Assembly (NCBI GenBank): GCA_900756605.1
Contig: CAAEKX010000371.1
Coordinates: 1-6,466 of the forward strand
DNA from: Coriobacteriia bacterium
Lineage (GTDB): Bacteria > Actinomycetota > Coriobacteriia > Coriobacteriales > QAMH01
DNA length: 6,466 nucleotides
Direction: 5' to 3'
Shown: positions 1 to 5,756 of the stretch, piece after piece
Position numbering within the stretch: position 1 is the stretch's first letter
Layout: each line of letters starts with the position of its first letter
Position numbers and translations under genes: made by a program
Notes under the pieces: model-generated
Told to the model about the DNA's origin: nothing
The model's input: only the letters and a program-made list of their open reading frames with translations
Databases searched by the model: none

Positions 1-27
1 GACGCTCGTCGTTCGCAGGAGGCCTAA
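1..27 (+). CDS. Possible 3' end of an upstream gene (last 8 codons)
   Basis: Frame 1 reads DARRSQEA and then a TAA stop at 25-27. A strong intrinsic terminator starts 28 bases later, as expected behind the last gene of a transcript. Nothing about function can be read from eight residues, and the frame could be open by chance. The call rests on the terminator position alone. Confidence 0.35.
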   Translation, partial: DARRSQEA

Positions 28-54
28 GCCAACAATCCGCGCGACACATCTATC

Positions 55-94
55 GCAAAAGGATGCGGTCCCAATCGGGGCCGCATCCTTTTGC
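55..94 (+). terminator. Rho-independent terminator
   Basis: A 12-bp stem (61-72 pairing with 77-88, one G-T pair) closes a four-base loop AATC and is followed by TTTT at 89-92. The stem is flanked upstream by AAAA (57-60), so it can extend to 55-94 and could stop transcription from either direction. It separates the upstream unit from the antiporter cluster. Confidence 0.85.
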
Positions 95-186
95 TTGAGC
101 ACCCCTTCTTTTTCGCGTGGCTTATCGCCCTGCTTGCCCCGTTCAGGGCGCTCGAATCGACAAACAGGCCGCACATACTGTGAAGA

Positions 187-196
187 TGCCTATAAT
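187..196 (+). promoter_or_regulatory. Candidate promoter of the antiporter cluster
   Basis: A perfect TATAAT -10 box lies at 191-196, with TG at 187-188, one base further upstream than the classic extended -10 spacing. No good -35 hexamer is seen 16-18 bases upstream (the region reads GGCCGCAC). The start codon is 39 bases downstream of the box, leaving a short leader. It is the only convincing -10 between the terminator at 55-94 and the antiporter gene; the rest of 95-186 shows nothing recognisable. Confidence 0.5.
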
Positions 197-234
197 GTGC
201 AGGAATATCGCAACCGACACGCATTGGGGAGAAC

Positions 235-1785
235 ATGGAGTTTGTCGGAACCTTCTGGGCGCTCGTGCCGCCCATCGTCGCCATTGTCCTGGCGCTTATC
301 ACCAAGGAAACCTACACGTCGTTGTTCGTCGGCATCGTCGTGGGTGCGCTTCTGCTCGCGGGGTTCGACCCGATCAACACCGTCAACTACATCATCGTCG
401 GTGAGATTGGCGAGGGAGAAGACGCCATGGCGGTCGGCTTCCTCAACGCCATCAGCGACCCATGGAATGCAGGTATTTTCGTCTTCCTCGTGATGCTCGG
501 CATCATGGTCGCGCTCGTCAACAAGGCGGGTGGATCGGCGGCGTTCGGCGCCTGGGCGGCCAAGCACATCAAGACGCGCGTCGGCGCACAACTCGCCACC
601 TTCGCCCTCGGCGTGCTCATCTTCATCGACGATTACTTCAACTGCCTTACGGTCGGCGCGGTCATGCGTCCCGTGACCGACGAGCAGAAGATCTCGCGCG
701 CCAAGCTGTCCTACATCATCGACGCTACCGCCGCGCCCATCTGCATGATCGCCCCCATCTCGTCCTGGGCAGCCGCGGTTTCCGCCACGGCAGCTGATTT
801 GGATTCGGGTATCACGGGCATCCAGCTCTTCATCCAGGCGATTCCCTATAACTTCTATTCGTTGCTCACCATCGTCTTCGTCATCGTCATCGTTGTCATG
901 GGCTTTGACTACGGCCCCATGGCGCGTGCCGAGATCGAGGCGTATCGCGATGGCATGCTGGGCTCGCTCGGCAACGAGGAAAAGCTCGACAATCCTCGCG
1001 CCAAGCTCATCGACATGCTCATTCCCATTCTCGTCCTCATCGTATGCTGCATAATCGGCATGATGTTCGTGGGTGGTTTCTGGGATCCCGAGGCCGAGGG
1101 CTTTGGCGATCTGGCCCTGGCGTTTGGCAATACCGACGCGTCGGTCGGCCTGCCTTGGGGCTCCATCATCGCGCTCGTCTTCACCTTCATCTACTTGCTG
1201 TGCCGCCGCGTCATCACCTTTGGTGATGCGGCCGTCTGCATCGTCGACGGCTTTAAGGCGATGGTCCCGGCGCTGCTCATCCTCACCTTCGCGCTCACCC
1301 TCAAGCTCGCGACTTCCGCGCTTGGTGCCGATGTCTTCGTCGCCGGGCTCATGGAAGGTGCTGCTGCCGGGCTGTATAGCATGCTCCCCGCGATCATCTT
1401 CCTCGTTGCCCTGGGCCTTGCGTTTGCCACGGGCACGAGCTGGGGTACCTTTGGCATCCTTATTCCGATCGTACTGCCCATCTTTACCGGTCAGCCCGAA
1501 CTGCTCACCCTCGGCATTTCGGCGTGCCTCGCCGGCGCGGTTTGCGGCGATCATTGCTCGCCCATTTCCGATACCACCATCATGGCGTCCGCTGGTGCAA
1601 ACGTGAACCATATCGTGCACGTTCAGACCCAGCTGCCCTATGTGCTCACGGTGGCTGCCATCTCGTTTGTCTGCTTCGTTATTGCCGGCTTCGTGCAGAA
1701 CTGGATTATTTGCCTTGCTATCGGCATCGTGCTCGTGGTAGGTGCGCTCCTCGTACTGCGCAAGACCATCGGCAAGCGGAGATAA
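235..1785 (+). CDS. nhaC: NhaC-family Na+/H+-type antiporter
   Basis: This 516-residue integral membrane protein belongs to the NhaC family of sodium/proton antiporters, which also includes organic-anion exchangers such as malate/lactate transporters and some amino acid carriers. Hydrophobic segments run through nearly the whole chain; the longest polar stretch (about 226-262) looks like a cytoplasmic loop. Family signatures are IDDYFN at 131-136 followed by SRAKLSYIID (154-163), SSW at 176-178, GTSWGTFG at 400-407, GDHCSPISDTT at 438-448 and HVQTQLPY at 462-469. The start is set by GGGGAG at 226-231, three bases before the ATG, which is rather close. It is the first gene of the cluster and ends 44 bases before the adenylation gene. 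Ion and solute cannot be read from the sequence; its partners suggest it carries the cluster's amino acid substrate, an amine product or ions. Family assignment is firm, physiological role is inference. Confidence 0.93.
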   Translation: MEFVGTFWALVPPIVAIVLALITKETYTSLFVGIVVGALLLAGFDPINTVNYIIVGEIGEGEDAMAVGFLNAISDPWNAGIFVFLVMLGIMVALVNKAGGSAAFGAWAAKHIKTRVGAQLATFALGVLIFIDDYFNCLTVGAVMRPVTDEQKISRAKLSYIIDATAAPICMIAPISSWAAAVSATAADLDSGITGIQLFIQAIPYNFYSLLTIVFVIVIVVMGFDYGPMARAEIEAYRDGMLGSLGNEEKLDNPRAKLIDMLIPILVLIVCCIIGMMFVGGFWDPEAEGFGDLALAFGNTDASVGLPWGSIIALVFTFIYLLCRRVITFGDAAVCIVDGFKAMVPALLILTFALTLKLATSALGADVFVAGLMEGAAAGLYSMLPAIIFLVALGLAFATGTSWGTFGILIPIVLPIFTGQPELLTLGISACLAGAVCGDHCSPISDTTIMASAGANVNHIVHVQTQLPYVLTVAAISFVCFVIAGFVQNWIICLAIGIVLVVGALLVLRKTIGKRR

Positions 1786-1809
1786 CGTGCCTGGCACACT
1801 GTCTCATTT
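1779..1809 (+). repeat. Junction stem-loop 1, antiporter/adenylation genes
   Basis: GAGATA at 1779-1784 pairs with TGTCTC at 1800-1805 (one T-G pair), and inside a two-by-two internal loop GTGCC (1787-1791) pairs with GGCAC (1793-1797) around a single T. The right arm runs on into ATTT. The left arm covers the antiporter's TAA stop (1783-1785). It is the most degenerate of three hairpins sharing the TGTCTCATT right arm. It could act as a leaky terminator, an RNA-processing or stability element, or a dispersed repeat. Confidence 0.5.
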
Positions 1810-1829
1810 CTAGGTCAGAGGAACAGGTT

Positions 1830-3332
1830 ATGACTAACGTACTCGAGTGGCTCGAGAAACGGGCGCAGGAAATGCCCGATAAGGTCGCGTTTGCCGACGA
1901 GCACGACGAGGTGAGCTTCCTCGACCTCATGCGACGTGCCCGCTCCGTTGGCTCCTATCTTGCCGGCATCGTCGACGAGCGCAGCCCCATCGCCTGCTAC
2001 ATGGAGAAGAGCACCCAGACGCTCGCGGCTATGCTCGGCGCCGTCTATGCCCGTTGCTGCTACTCGATTATCGACGTGCGCCAGCCGGCATCGCGCGCCC
2101 GCGCCATCGTCGATAAGCTCGCTGCTCCCGTCGTGCTTGCGGATGCGAAGAACTTCGATGCCGCATGGGAGGCCTTCGATGGCTACCTGGTGATATGCCT
2201 CGAGGATATCGTCGACACGCGTGCCGATAGCAGCCTGCTTGCCAAGCGCCGTGCCGCCTCGCTCGACACCGACCCGCTGTATATCAACTTCACGTCGGGC
2301 TCCACGGGCACCCCCAAGGGGGTCGCCGTGAGTCACCGCTCCGTCATCGACTTCATCCCGTCGTTCACCTCGATTTTCGACATCACGAAAGACGACGTGC
2401 TAGCTAACCAGGCGCCCTTCGACTTCGATGTGTCGGTCAAGGATATCTACGGCGGGCTCGCCACGGGCGCGACCGTGCAGATGATCCCGCGCGAGTACTT
2501 TAGCGTCCCCGTGAACCTCATGGACTTCCTTGTCGAGCGCGAGGTCACCGTTTGCACCTGGGCCGTGAGCGCGATGTGCTTCGTCTCCATGATGGGTGGC
2601 TTCGAGTATCGCGTGCCCACGACGATTCGCGCGGTCATCTTCAGCGGCGAGGTCATGCCGCCCAAGCAGCTTGCCGTGTGGCGCGAGGCGCTGCCCGATG
2701 CCATGTTCGTGAACGTGTACGGCCCCACCGAGGTAACCTGCAACTGCACCTACCACATCATCGTGCGCGACTACGCGAAGGACGAGGTCATTCCCATGGG
2801 GCGGCCCTTCCCCAACGAACGCGTCTTCCTTCTTGACGACGATGATCAGCTCGTTGATGAGCCCGGTGTCGAGGGTGAGCTTTGCGTTGTCGGCACCTGC
2901 CTGGCGCTCGGTTACTACAACGATCCCGAGAAGACTGCCGAAGTCTTCGTGCAGAATCCCCTCACACAGGCATTCCCCGAGACGATGTACCGCACGGGTG
3001 ACGTGGCCGTGCTCGACGAGGCAGGACGATTCGTGTATCGCGGTCGTAAGGATCACCAGATCAAGCATCTGGGTCAACGCATCGAGCTTGGCGAAATCGA
3101 TGCCGCGGCGCACGCGGTCGAGGGCGTGAAACGTGCTTGCACGGTCTACGAACCGCGCAAGAAGCGCATTCTCATGTTCTATGCTGGCTCCTGCGACAAG
3201 GAAGCCCTTGCCGATGCGCTCAAAGCGTCCCTACCGCAATATATGGTGCCCAACAAGATCCGACAGCTGGATGGCATGCCCCTCACCAAGAACGGCAAGA
3301 TCGACCGCCAGGCACTCCTCGATATAGAATGA
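1830..3332 (+). CDS. Stand-alone amino acid adenylation enzyme (NRPS/DltA-like)
   Basis: This 500-residue ANL-superfamily enzyme should activate an amino acid with ATP and pass it to a carrier-protein thiol, probably that of the gene at 4635. Core motifs appear in order: TSGSTGTPKG (155-164, ATP loop), FDFDVSVKD (197-205, with D200 as the expected binder of the substrate amino group), SGEVMP (272-277), VYGPTE (296-301), YRTGD (387-391), GRKDHQIKHLGQRIELGEID (405-424) and NGKIDR (488-493, catalytic K490). There is no fused carrier, condensation or thioesterase domain; length fits one A domain, as in DltA. It is probably not D-alanine ligase: the DltA cysteine tied to D-alanine preference is S272 here, and dltB/dltD are absent. 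K204 falls where NRPS pockets hold W239 of GrsA, which may favour an acidic side chain. The start is set by AGAGGA at 1817-1822, seven bases ahead; upstream in-frame codons overlap the antiporter gene and are discounted. Substrate unknown. Confidence 0.92.
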   Translation: MTNVLEWLEKRAQEMPDKVAFADEHDEVSFLDLMRRARSVGSYLAGIVDERSPIACYMEKSTQTLAAMLGAVYARCCYSIIDVRQPASRARAIVDKLAAPVVLADAKNFDAAWEAFDGYLVICLEDIVDTRADSSLLAKRRAASLDTDPLYINFTSGSTGTPKGVAVSHRSVIDFIPSFTSIFDITKDDVLANQAPFDFDVSVKDIYGGLATGATVQMIPREYFSVPVNLMDFLVEREVTVCTWAVSAMCFVSMMGGFEYRVPTTIRAVIFSGEVMPPKQLAVWREALPDAMFVNVYGPTEVTCNCTYHIIVRDYAKDEVIPMGRPFPNERVFLLDDDDQLVDEPGVEGELCVVGTCLALGYYNDPEKTAEVFVQNPLTQAFPETMYRTGDVAVLDEAGRFVYRGRKDHQIKHLGQRIELGEIDAAAHAVEGVKRACTVYEPRKKRILMFYAGSCDKEALADALKASLPQYMVPNKIRQLDGMPLTKNGKIDRQALLDIE

Positions 3333-3366
3333 GACAAAACCCGCCGGGTCACTTTTGTCTCATTTT
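3328..3366 (+). repeat. Junction stem-loop 2, adenylation/PLP genes
   Basis: A perfect 12-bp inverted repeat pairs AATGAGACAAAA (3328-3339) with TTTTGTCTCATT (3353-3364). The stem can continue through CCC (3340-3342) with GGG (3346-3348) if TCAC (3349-3352) is bulged out. The left arm contains the stop codon TGA of the adenylation gene (3330-3332), and the right arm ends two bases before the GGAGGA ribosome site of the next gene. The following T-run (3363-3366) is short, so partial termination or mRNA processing is more likely than a full stop. Confidence 0.7.
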
Positions 3367-3379
3367 CGGAGGACGTGAC

Positions 3380-4564
3380 ATGAACAACAGCGAGCTTCTC
3401 GAGATTGCCGAGGAATACGGCACACCTACCTTTGTCTTCGATGTGCGCGAGTTCTGGCAGCGCCTCGACAAGATTGCCGACATCTTCGGCGAGGGCGTGC
3501 GCCTCTGCTTCGCGATGAAGGCCAACCCCTTCCTTGCGGCCGCCGCAGCCGATCACGGGGAGCGCCTTGAGGTGTGCAGCCCCGGCGAGCTCGCCATTTG
3601 CGAGGACGTCGGCATCTCCGCAAACCAGATCGTGTACTCGGGAGTGAACAAGCAGGCCAGCGATATCGCCTGCGCCATCGCCTACCGCGTCAGCGTGCTC
3701 ACGGCCGAGTCAAAGCTCCATGTTGACCTCATCGAGCAGTGCGCGGCACAAGCCCAGACCACGGTGGACGTGTTGCTGCGCCTCAACGCCGGGAGTCAGT
3801 TCGGCATGTCAAAGGACGATTTGCTCGAGGTCATCGACCGCCGCGAGAGCTATCCGCACCTCAACATCGTGGGGCTGCACTACTTCGTGGGTACGCAGCG
3901 CAAGAAGCTCAAGCACCAGATTCGCGAGCTCGAAAAGCTACGTGCGTTGATTGCGGAGCTGGAAGACGAGCACGGCTTCGAGGTGCAGCGTCTCGAGTAT
4001 GGCCCCGGTCTGGCCGTCCCATACTTTGCAGACGATGACTTCACGGACGATCTTGCGCCAGCCCGCGAGCTGGCCCCGTACATCCAGGAGCTTGGACACG
4101 GTGTAGAGGTCACGGTCGAGATGGGCCGCTTCTTCTCCGCTTCATGTGGCACCTACCTCACGCGCGTCGCCGACCTCAAGGAGAACGACGGTACGAACTA
4201 CTGCATCCTCGATGGCGGCATCAATCATCTTACGTATGCCGGTCAGGTCATGGGCCTCAAGGTGCCCGTGACCGCGAACCTCTCGGCGATGGCCGATGCC
4301 ATGCGCGCGCAGGATACGCGGAGCTGGACGCTCTGCGGCAGCCTCTGCACCGTCAACGACGTGCTCGTGCGCGAGGTCGAGCTCGAGTCGCTCGAGATGG
4401 GTGATGTGCTTGCGTTTGCCAACGCCGGCGCATACTCCGTGACCGAGGGTGTGCACCTGTTCTTGAGCCGCACGATGCCGCGCGTGGTCTTGCGCTATGA
4501 TGGCGGAAGCGAGCTTGCCCGCGATTTTATCGAGACGAGCACGCTCAACACACCGCAAAAATGA
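3380..4564 (+). CDS. Fold-type III PLP-dependent decarboxylase, LysA/ODC-like, unknown substrate
   Basis: This 394-residue protein has the alanine-racemase-like barrel followed by a beta-domain, as in diaminopimelate and ornithine decarboxylases. Visible motifs: YGTPTFVFD (13-21), FAMKAN with PLP lysine K47, CSPGEL (66-71), LRLNAGSQFGMS (133-144), GLHYFVGTQ (165-173, H167 at the PLP-stacking position), GPGLAVPY (208-215), EMGR (247-250, normally EPGR, phosphate binding), DGGINHL (278-284), C323 in CTVND (323-327) and AGAYS (349-353). Two substrate-side positions depart from LysA: CESGD is CTVND, and the usual Tyr-Asn near the C-terminus aligns with F361-L362. So fold and cofactor are secure, but it is probably not the lysine-pathway enzyme. 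Its place between the adenylation and carrier genes suggests it acts on a free or carrier-bound amino acid, as BtrK does in butirosin synthesis. A racemase role cannot be excluded. The start is set by GGAGGA at 3368-3373, six bases ahead. Confidence 0.88.
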   Translation: MNNSELLEIAEEYGTPTFVFDVREFWQRLDKIADIFGEGVRLCFAMKANPFLAAAAADHGERLEVCSPGELAICEDVGISANQIVYSGVNKQASDIACAIAYRVSVLTAESKLHVDLIEQCAAQAQTTVDVLLRLNAGSQFGMSKDDLLEVIDRRESYPHLNIVGLHYFVGTQRKKLKHQIRELEKLRALIAELEDEHGFEVQRLEYGPGLAVPYFADDDFTDDLAPARELAPYIQELGHGVEVTVEMGRFFSASCGTYLTRVADLKENDGTNYCILDGGINHLTYAGQVMGLKVPVTANLSAMADAMRAQDTRSWTLCGSLCTVNDVLVREVELESLEMGDVLAFANAGAYSVTEGVHLFLSRTMPRVVLRYDGGSELARDFIETSTLNTPQK

Positions 4565-4592
4565 GACAGTTGCTCAGAGTAACTGTCTCATT
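4560..4592 (+). repeat. Junction stem-loop 3, PLP/carrier genes
   Basis: A 15-bp stem with one G-T pair joins 4560-4574 to 4578-4592 around a three-base loop CAG; the outer 12 bp are perfect (AATGAGACAGTT with AACTGTCTCATT). The left arm covers the TGA stop of the PLP gene (4562-4564). No T-run follows (AGCAAC). It is the most stable-looking of the three junction hairpins and lies 42 bases ahead of the carrier protein start. Confidence 0.7.
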
Positions 4593-4634
4593 AGCAACAG
4601 GGCGACGGCACAAGAATTGACGAGAGGAAGCACC

Positions 4635-4880
4635 ATGGACGACATCACGCTTGAGGCCATCATCGACTTGCTCAAGGACGTTGAGGAAAACGTCGACTAC
4701 GAGAACTGCACCGCGCTGGTTGACGAGCGCTTCCTCGACTCCTTCGACATCCTTGCGATCATCAATGCCATTGATGACGAGTTCGACATCGCCGTGCCAG
4801 CCAAGGAAGTCGTCCCGGCAAACTTCAACAGCGCCCAGGGAATCTACGAGATGGTGCTGCGCCTAGCCGAAGAGGAGTAG
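4635..4880 (+). CDS. Acyl/aminoacyl carrier protein (phosphopantetheine-binding)
   Basis: This 81-residue, strongly acidic protein has the size and helical pattern of a discrete carrier protein (ACP/DltC/PCP type). The likely 4'-phosphopantetheine attachment site is S36 in FLDSFDIL (33-40), which replaces the common DSL or DSM with DSF. Downstream, the FDIAVP segment followed by VVPANFNSAQGIYEMV matches the second half of DltC-like carriers. It should receive the aminoacyl group made by the enzyme at 1830-3332 and present it to the PLP enzyme or to a partner outside the window. The start is set by GAGGAAG (4624-4630), four bases ahead; an in-frame extension upstream into the PLP gene is discounted. 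It is the last gene of the cluster and ends 21 bases from the convergent antitoxin gene. A fatty acid ACP is less likely given the neighbours. It needs a phosphopantetheinyl transferase that is not in this window. Confidence 0.9.
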   Translation: MDDITLEAIIDLLKDVEENVDYENCTALVDERFLDSFDILAIINAIDDEFDIAVPAKEVVPANFNSAQGIYEMVLRLAEEE

Positions 4881-4904
4881 GGCGCAGTTGCAAGAATTGC
4901 CCTA
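4878..4904 (+). terminator. Inverted repeat spanning two convergent stop codons
   Basis: TAGGGC (4878-4883) and GCCCTA (4899-4904) form an inverted repeat with a 15-base loop. The left arm begins with the TAG stop of the carrier gene and the right arm ends with the reverse-complement TAG stop of the antitoxin gene, so the element fills the whole convergent gap. It has no T-run, so a bidirectional terminator role is only plausible. Confidence 0.35.
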
Positions 4905-5231
4905 GGCGATGCCCATCGCGCAATCTGCCGCGATGGGCTCGATCGCCTCGATGTCGTCGCGGTGCTCCTCGAGCGACTTCCATATGTCGACCTTGGCCTG
5001 CATGTTCATCCAGAACTGCGGTGTCGTGCCAAAGAGGCGCCCCAGGCGCAGGCACATGTCGGGGCTCAGGGCACGCTTCTCGCGCACGATGTCGTTGATG
5101 GTCTGGCGGGTGACCCCGATCCGCTGAGCTAGGCTCGCGACTGTGAGCCCGAGCTCGGGCATGTATTCCTCGCGCAGAAACTCGCCAGGATGGATTGGCT
5201 CGCGCGAAACCACGATCATCTCGTCATCCAT
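4902..5231 (-). CDS. higA: HigA-type antitoxin, XRE-family DNA-binding protein
   Basis: This 109-residue protein is a typical HigA antitoxin, which binds and neutralises the HigB toxin and represses their shared promoter. The signature REPIHPGEFLREE (10-22) is followed by a helix-turn-helix around residues 30-52 (LTVASLAQRIGV then TRQTINDIV) and by the family's LSPDMCLRLGRLFGTTPQFWMNMQ segment (55-78). The length is normal. The ATG at 5231 is chosen because GGAGGG lies three bases ahead on the minus strand; a second ATG four codons in has a poorer position. The gene begins nine bases after the toxin's stop codon, and its ribosome site overlaps that stop, which suggests translational coupling. 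It is convergent with the carrier gene. The toxin-first order fits the HigBA family. Confidence 0.95.
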   Translation of the reverse strand: MDDEMIVVSREPIHPGEFLREEYMPELGLTVASLAQRIGVTRQTINDIVREKRALSPDMCLRLGRLFGTTPQFWMNMQAKVDIWKSLEEHRDDIEAIEPIAADCAMGIA

Positions 5232-5240
5232 GAACCCTCC

Positions 5241-5522
5241 TCAGTGATAGTCGCAAATCTCGACGTCGTACACGCCGTCGTCAGCGAAGCGAAAGCAAAC
5301 GCGCCATTGGTCGTTGATGGAGACGGCATGCTGACCGGCACGGTTGCCCGCGAGCGCGTGCAGCCTGTTTCCCGGGGGCAGACGCAGGTCGAGAAGCGTC
5401 ATCGCGTTGTCGATGAGCTCGAGCTTCCTGAGCGCGCGCCGCAAGATGTCCGGCGGGAGCTCCTTGCTCCGGCCCGTTTCAAACAGAAGGCGCGTGTCGC
5501 TGCTGGCGAAACTCCGTATCAT
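5241..5522 (-). CDS. higB: HigB-type toxin, RelE superfamily mRNA interferase
   Basis: This 93-residue protein matches HigB/RelE toxins that cut mRNA at the ribosome. The start MIRSFASSDTRLLFETG is typical of the family, followed by PPGNRLHALAGNRAGQHAVS (49-68), the core INDQWRVCFRF (69-79) with R74, and the terminal VEICDYH (87-93) whose histidine H93 is a usual active-site residue. All expected elements are present, so the toxin looks intact. The ATG at 5522 is preferred over an in-frame ATG at 5585: GGAG lies five bases ahead on the minus strand, it matches the family N-terminus, and the longer version would place the palindromic operator inside the gene. It is transcribed ahead of higA in a two-gene unit. 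Confidence 0.94.
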   Translation of the reverse strand: MIRSFASSDTRLLFETGRSKELPPDILRRALRKLELIDNAMTLLDLRLPPGNRLHALAGNRAGQHAVSINDQWRVCFRFADDGVYDVEICDYH

Positions 5523-5525
5523 GCA

Positions 5526-5544
5526 GTCTCCAATCCTTTTGGAG
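5526..5544 (-). promoter_or_regulatory. Small inverted repeat over the higB ribosome site
   Basis: CTCCAA (5528-5533) and TTGGAG (5539-5544) form a 6-bp inverted repeat around a five-base loop. In the minus-strand mRNA the downstream arm contains the GGAG ribosome site of higB, so a hairpin could reduce toxin translation. With the drawn promoter, the 5' arm would lie at or upstream of the transcript start, so the effect depends on where transcription begins. Confidence 0.3.
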
Positions 5545-5571
5545 TGTAACATGTAACGTGACACGTTACAA
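5543..5571 (-). promoter_or_regulatory. Candidate higBA promoter with palindromic operator
   Basis: A perfect 9-bp inverted repeat, TGTAACGTG-A-CACGTTACA, occupies 5552-5570, and a third TGTAAC half-site lies at 5545-5550. On the minus strand a weak promoter can be drawn with TTGTAA (5571-5566) as -35 and TACACT (5548-5543) as -10, 17 bases apart, so the palindrome covers the -35 end and the spacer. This is where an autorepressing HigA would bind. The operator is clear; the promoter hexamers are only 4/6 matches each. Confidence 0.65.
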
Positions 5572-5627
5572 TACGAAAGAGACAAAGCTCCCCATCATCC
5601 CAACTCGACGAGTGCAGCGTTCCAGGT

Positions 5628-5741
5628 TGTCATTTCGAGCGAAGGCGCGAAGCACCCCCCCTGTCATTTCGAGCGAAGGCGCGTAGCGCCTCTCCATGTC
5701 ATTTCGAGCGAAGGCGCGTAGCGCCGAAGTCGAGAAATCTC
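5628..5741 (+). repeat. Tandem palindromic repeat cluster, three units
   Basis: Three co-directional units start at 5628, 5662 and 5697 (period 34-35), each beginning TGTCATTTCGAGCGAAGGCG. The first two are short units; only the last has the full right arm AGTCGAGAAATCTC (5728-5741). Within the full unit GGCGC-GTA-GCGCC forms an inner hairpin and ATTTCGA pairs with TCGAGAAAT with one bulge. Repeats of this type are scattered through intergenic regions in many bacteria; they resemble REP-like non-autonomous elements. The stretch 5572-5627 ahead of it shows nothing recognisable. Confidence 0.85.
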
Positions 5742-5756
5742 ACCCCGAGCATGTCC

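Noticed and set aside
190..1797. A 535-codon open frame on the minus strand, longer than the antiporter gene it overlaps
   Set aside because: Its product is a low-complexity, highly charged chain of D/E/R/H/G with no domain, and the plus-strand frame has clear NhaC motifs and a ribosome site. Long antisense frames are a usual effect of third-position GC bias.
1524..1829. N-terminal extension of the adenylation frame into the antiporter gene
   Set aside because: The extra residues resemble no A domain and overlap NhaC-coding sequence. The ATG at 1830 has a good ribosome site and family-like start.
3137..3379. N-terminal extension of the PLP enzyme frame
   Set aside because: It overlaps the adenylation gene and the junction hairpin. 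The ATG at 3380 follows GGAGGA and gives the normal family N-terminus.
3380..4564. Canonical lysA for lysine synthesis
   Set aside because: The CESGD motif and C-terminal tyrosine of LysA are not kept and the gene lies in a carrier-protein cluster. It cannot be excluded without knowing the rest of the genome.
4497..4634. N-terminal extension of the carrier frame
   Set aside because: It overlaps the PLP gene and hairpin 3; carrier proteins of this type are about 80 residues, as given by the ATG at 4635.
235..4880. A dlt operon for teichoic acid D-alanylation
   Set aside because: Adenylation and carrier genes are Dlt-like, but DltB and DltD are absent, a PLP decarboxylase and antiporter are present, and the DltA cysteine is replaced by serine.
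5523..5585. Longer HigB start at 5585
   Set aside because: The extra 21 residues are not family-like and would run through the palindromic operator and promoter region.
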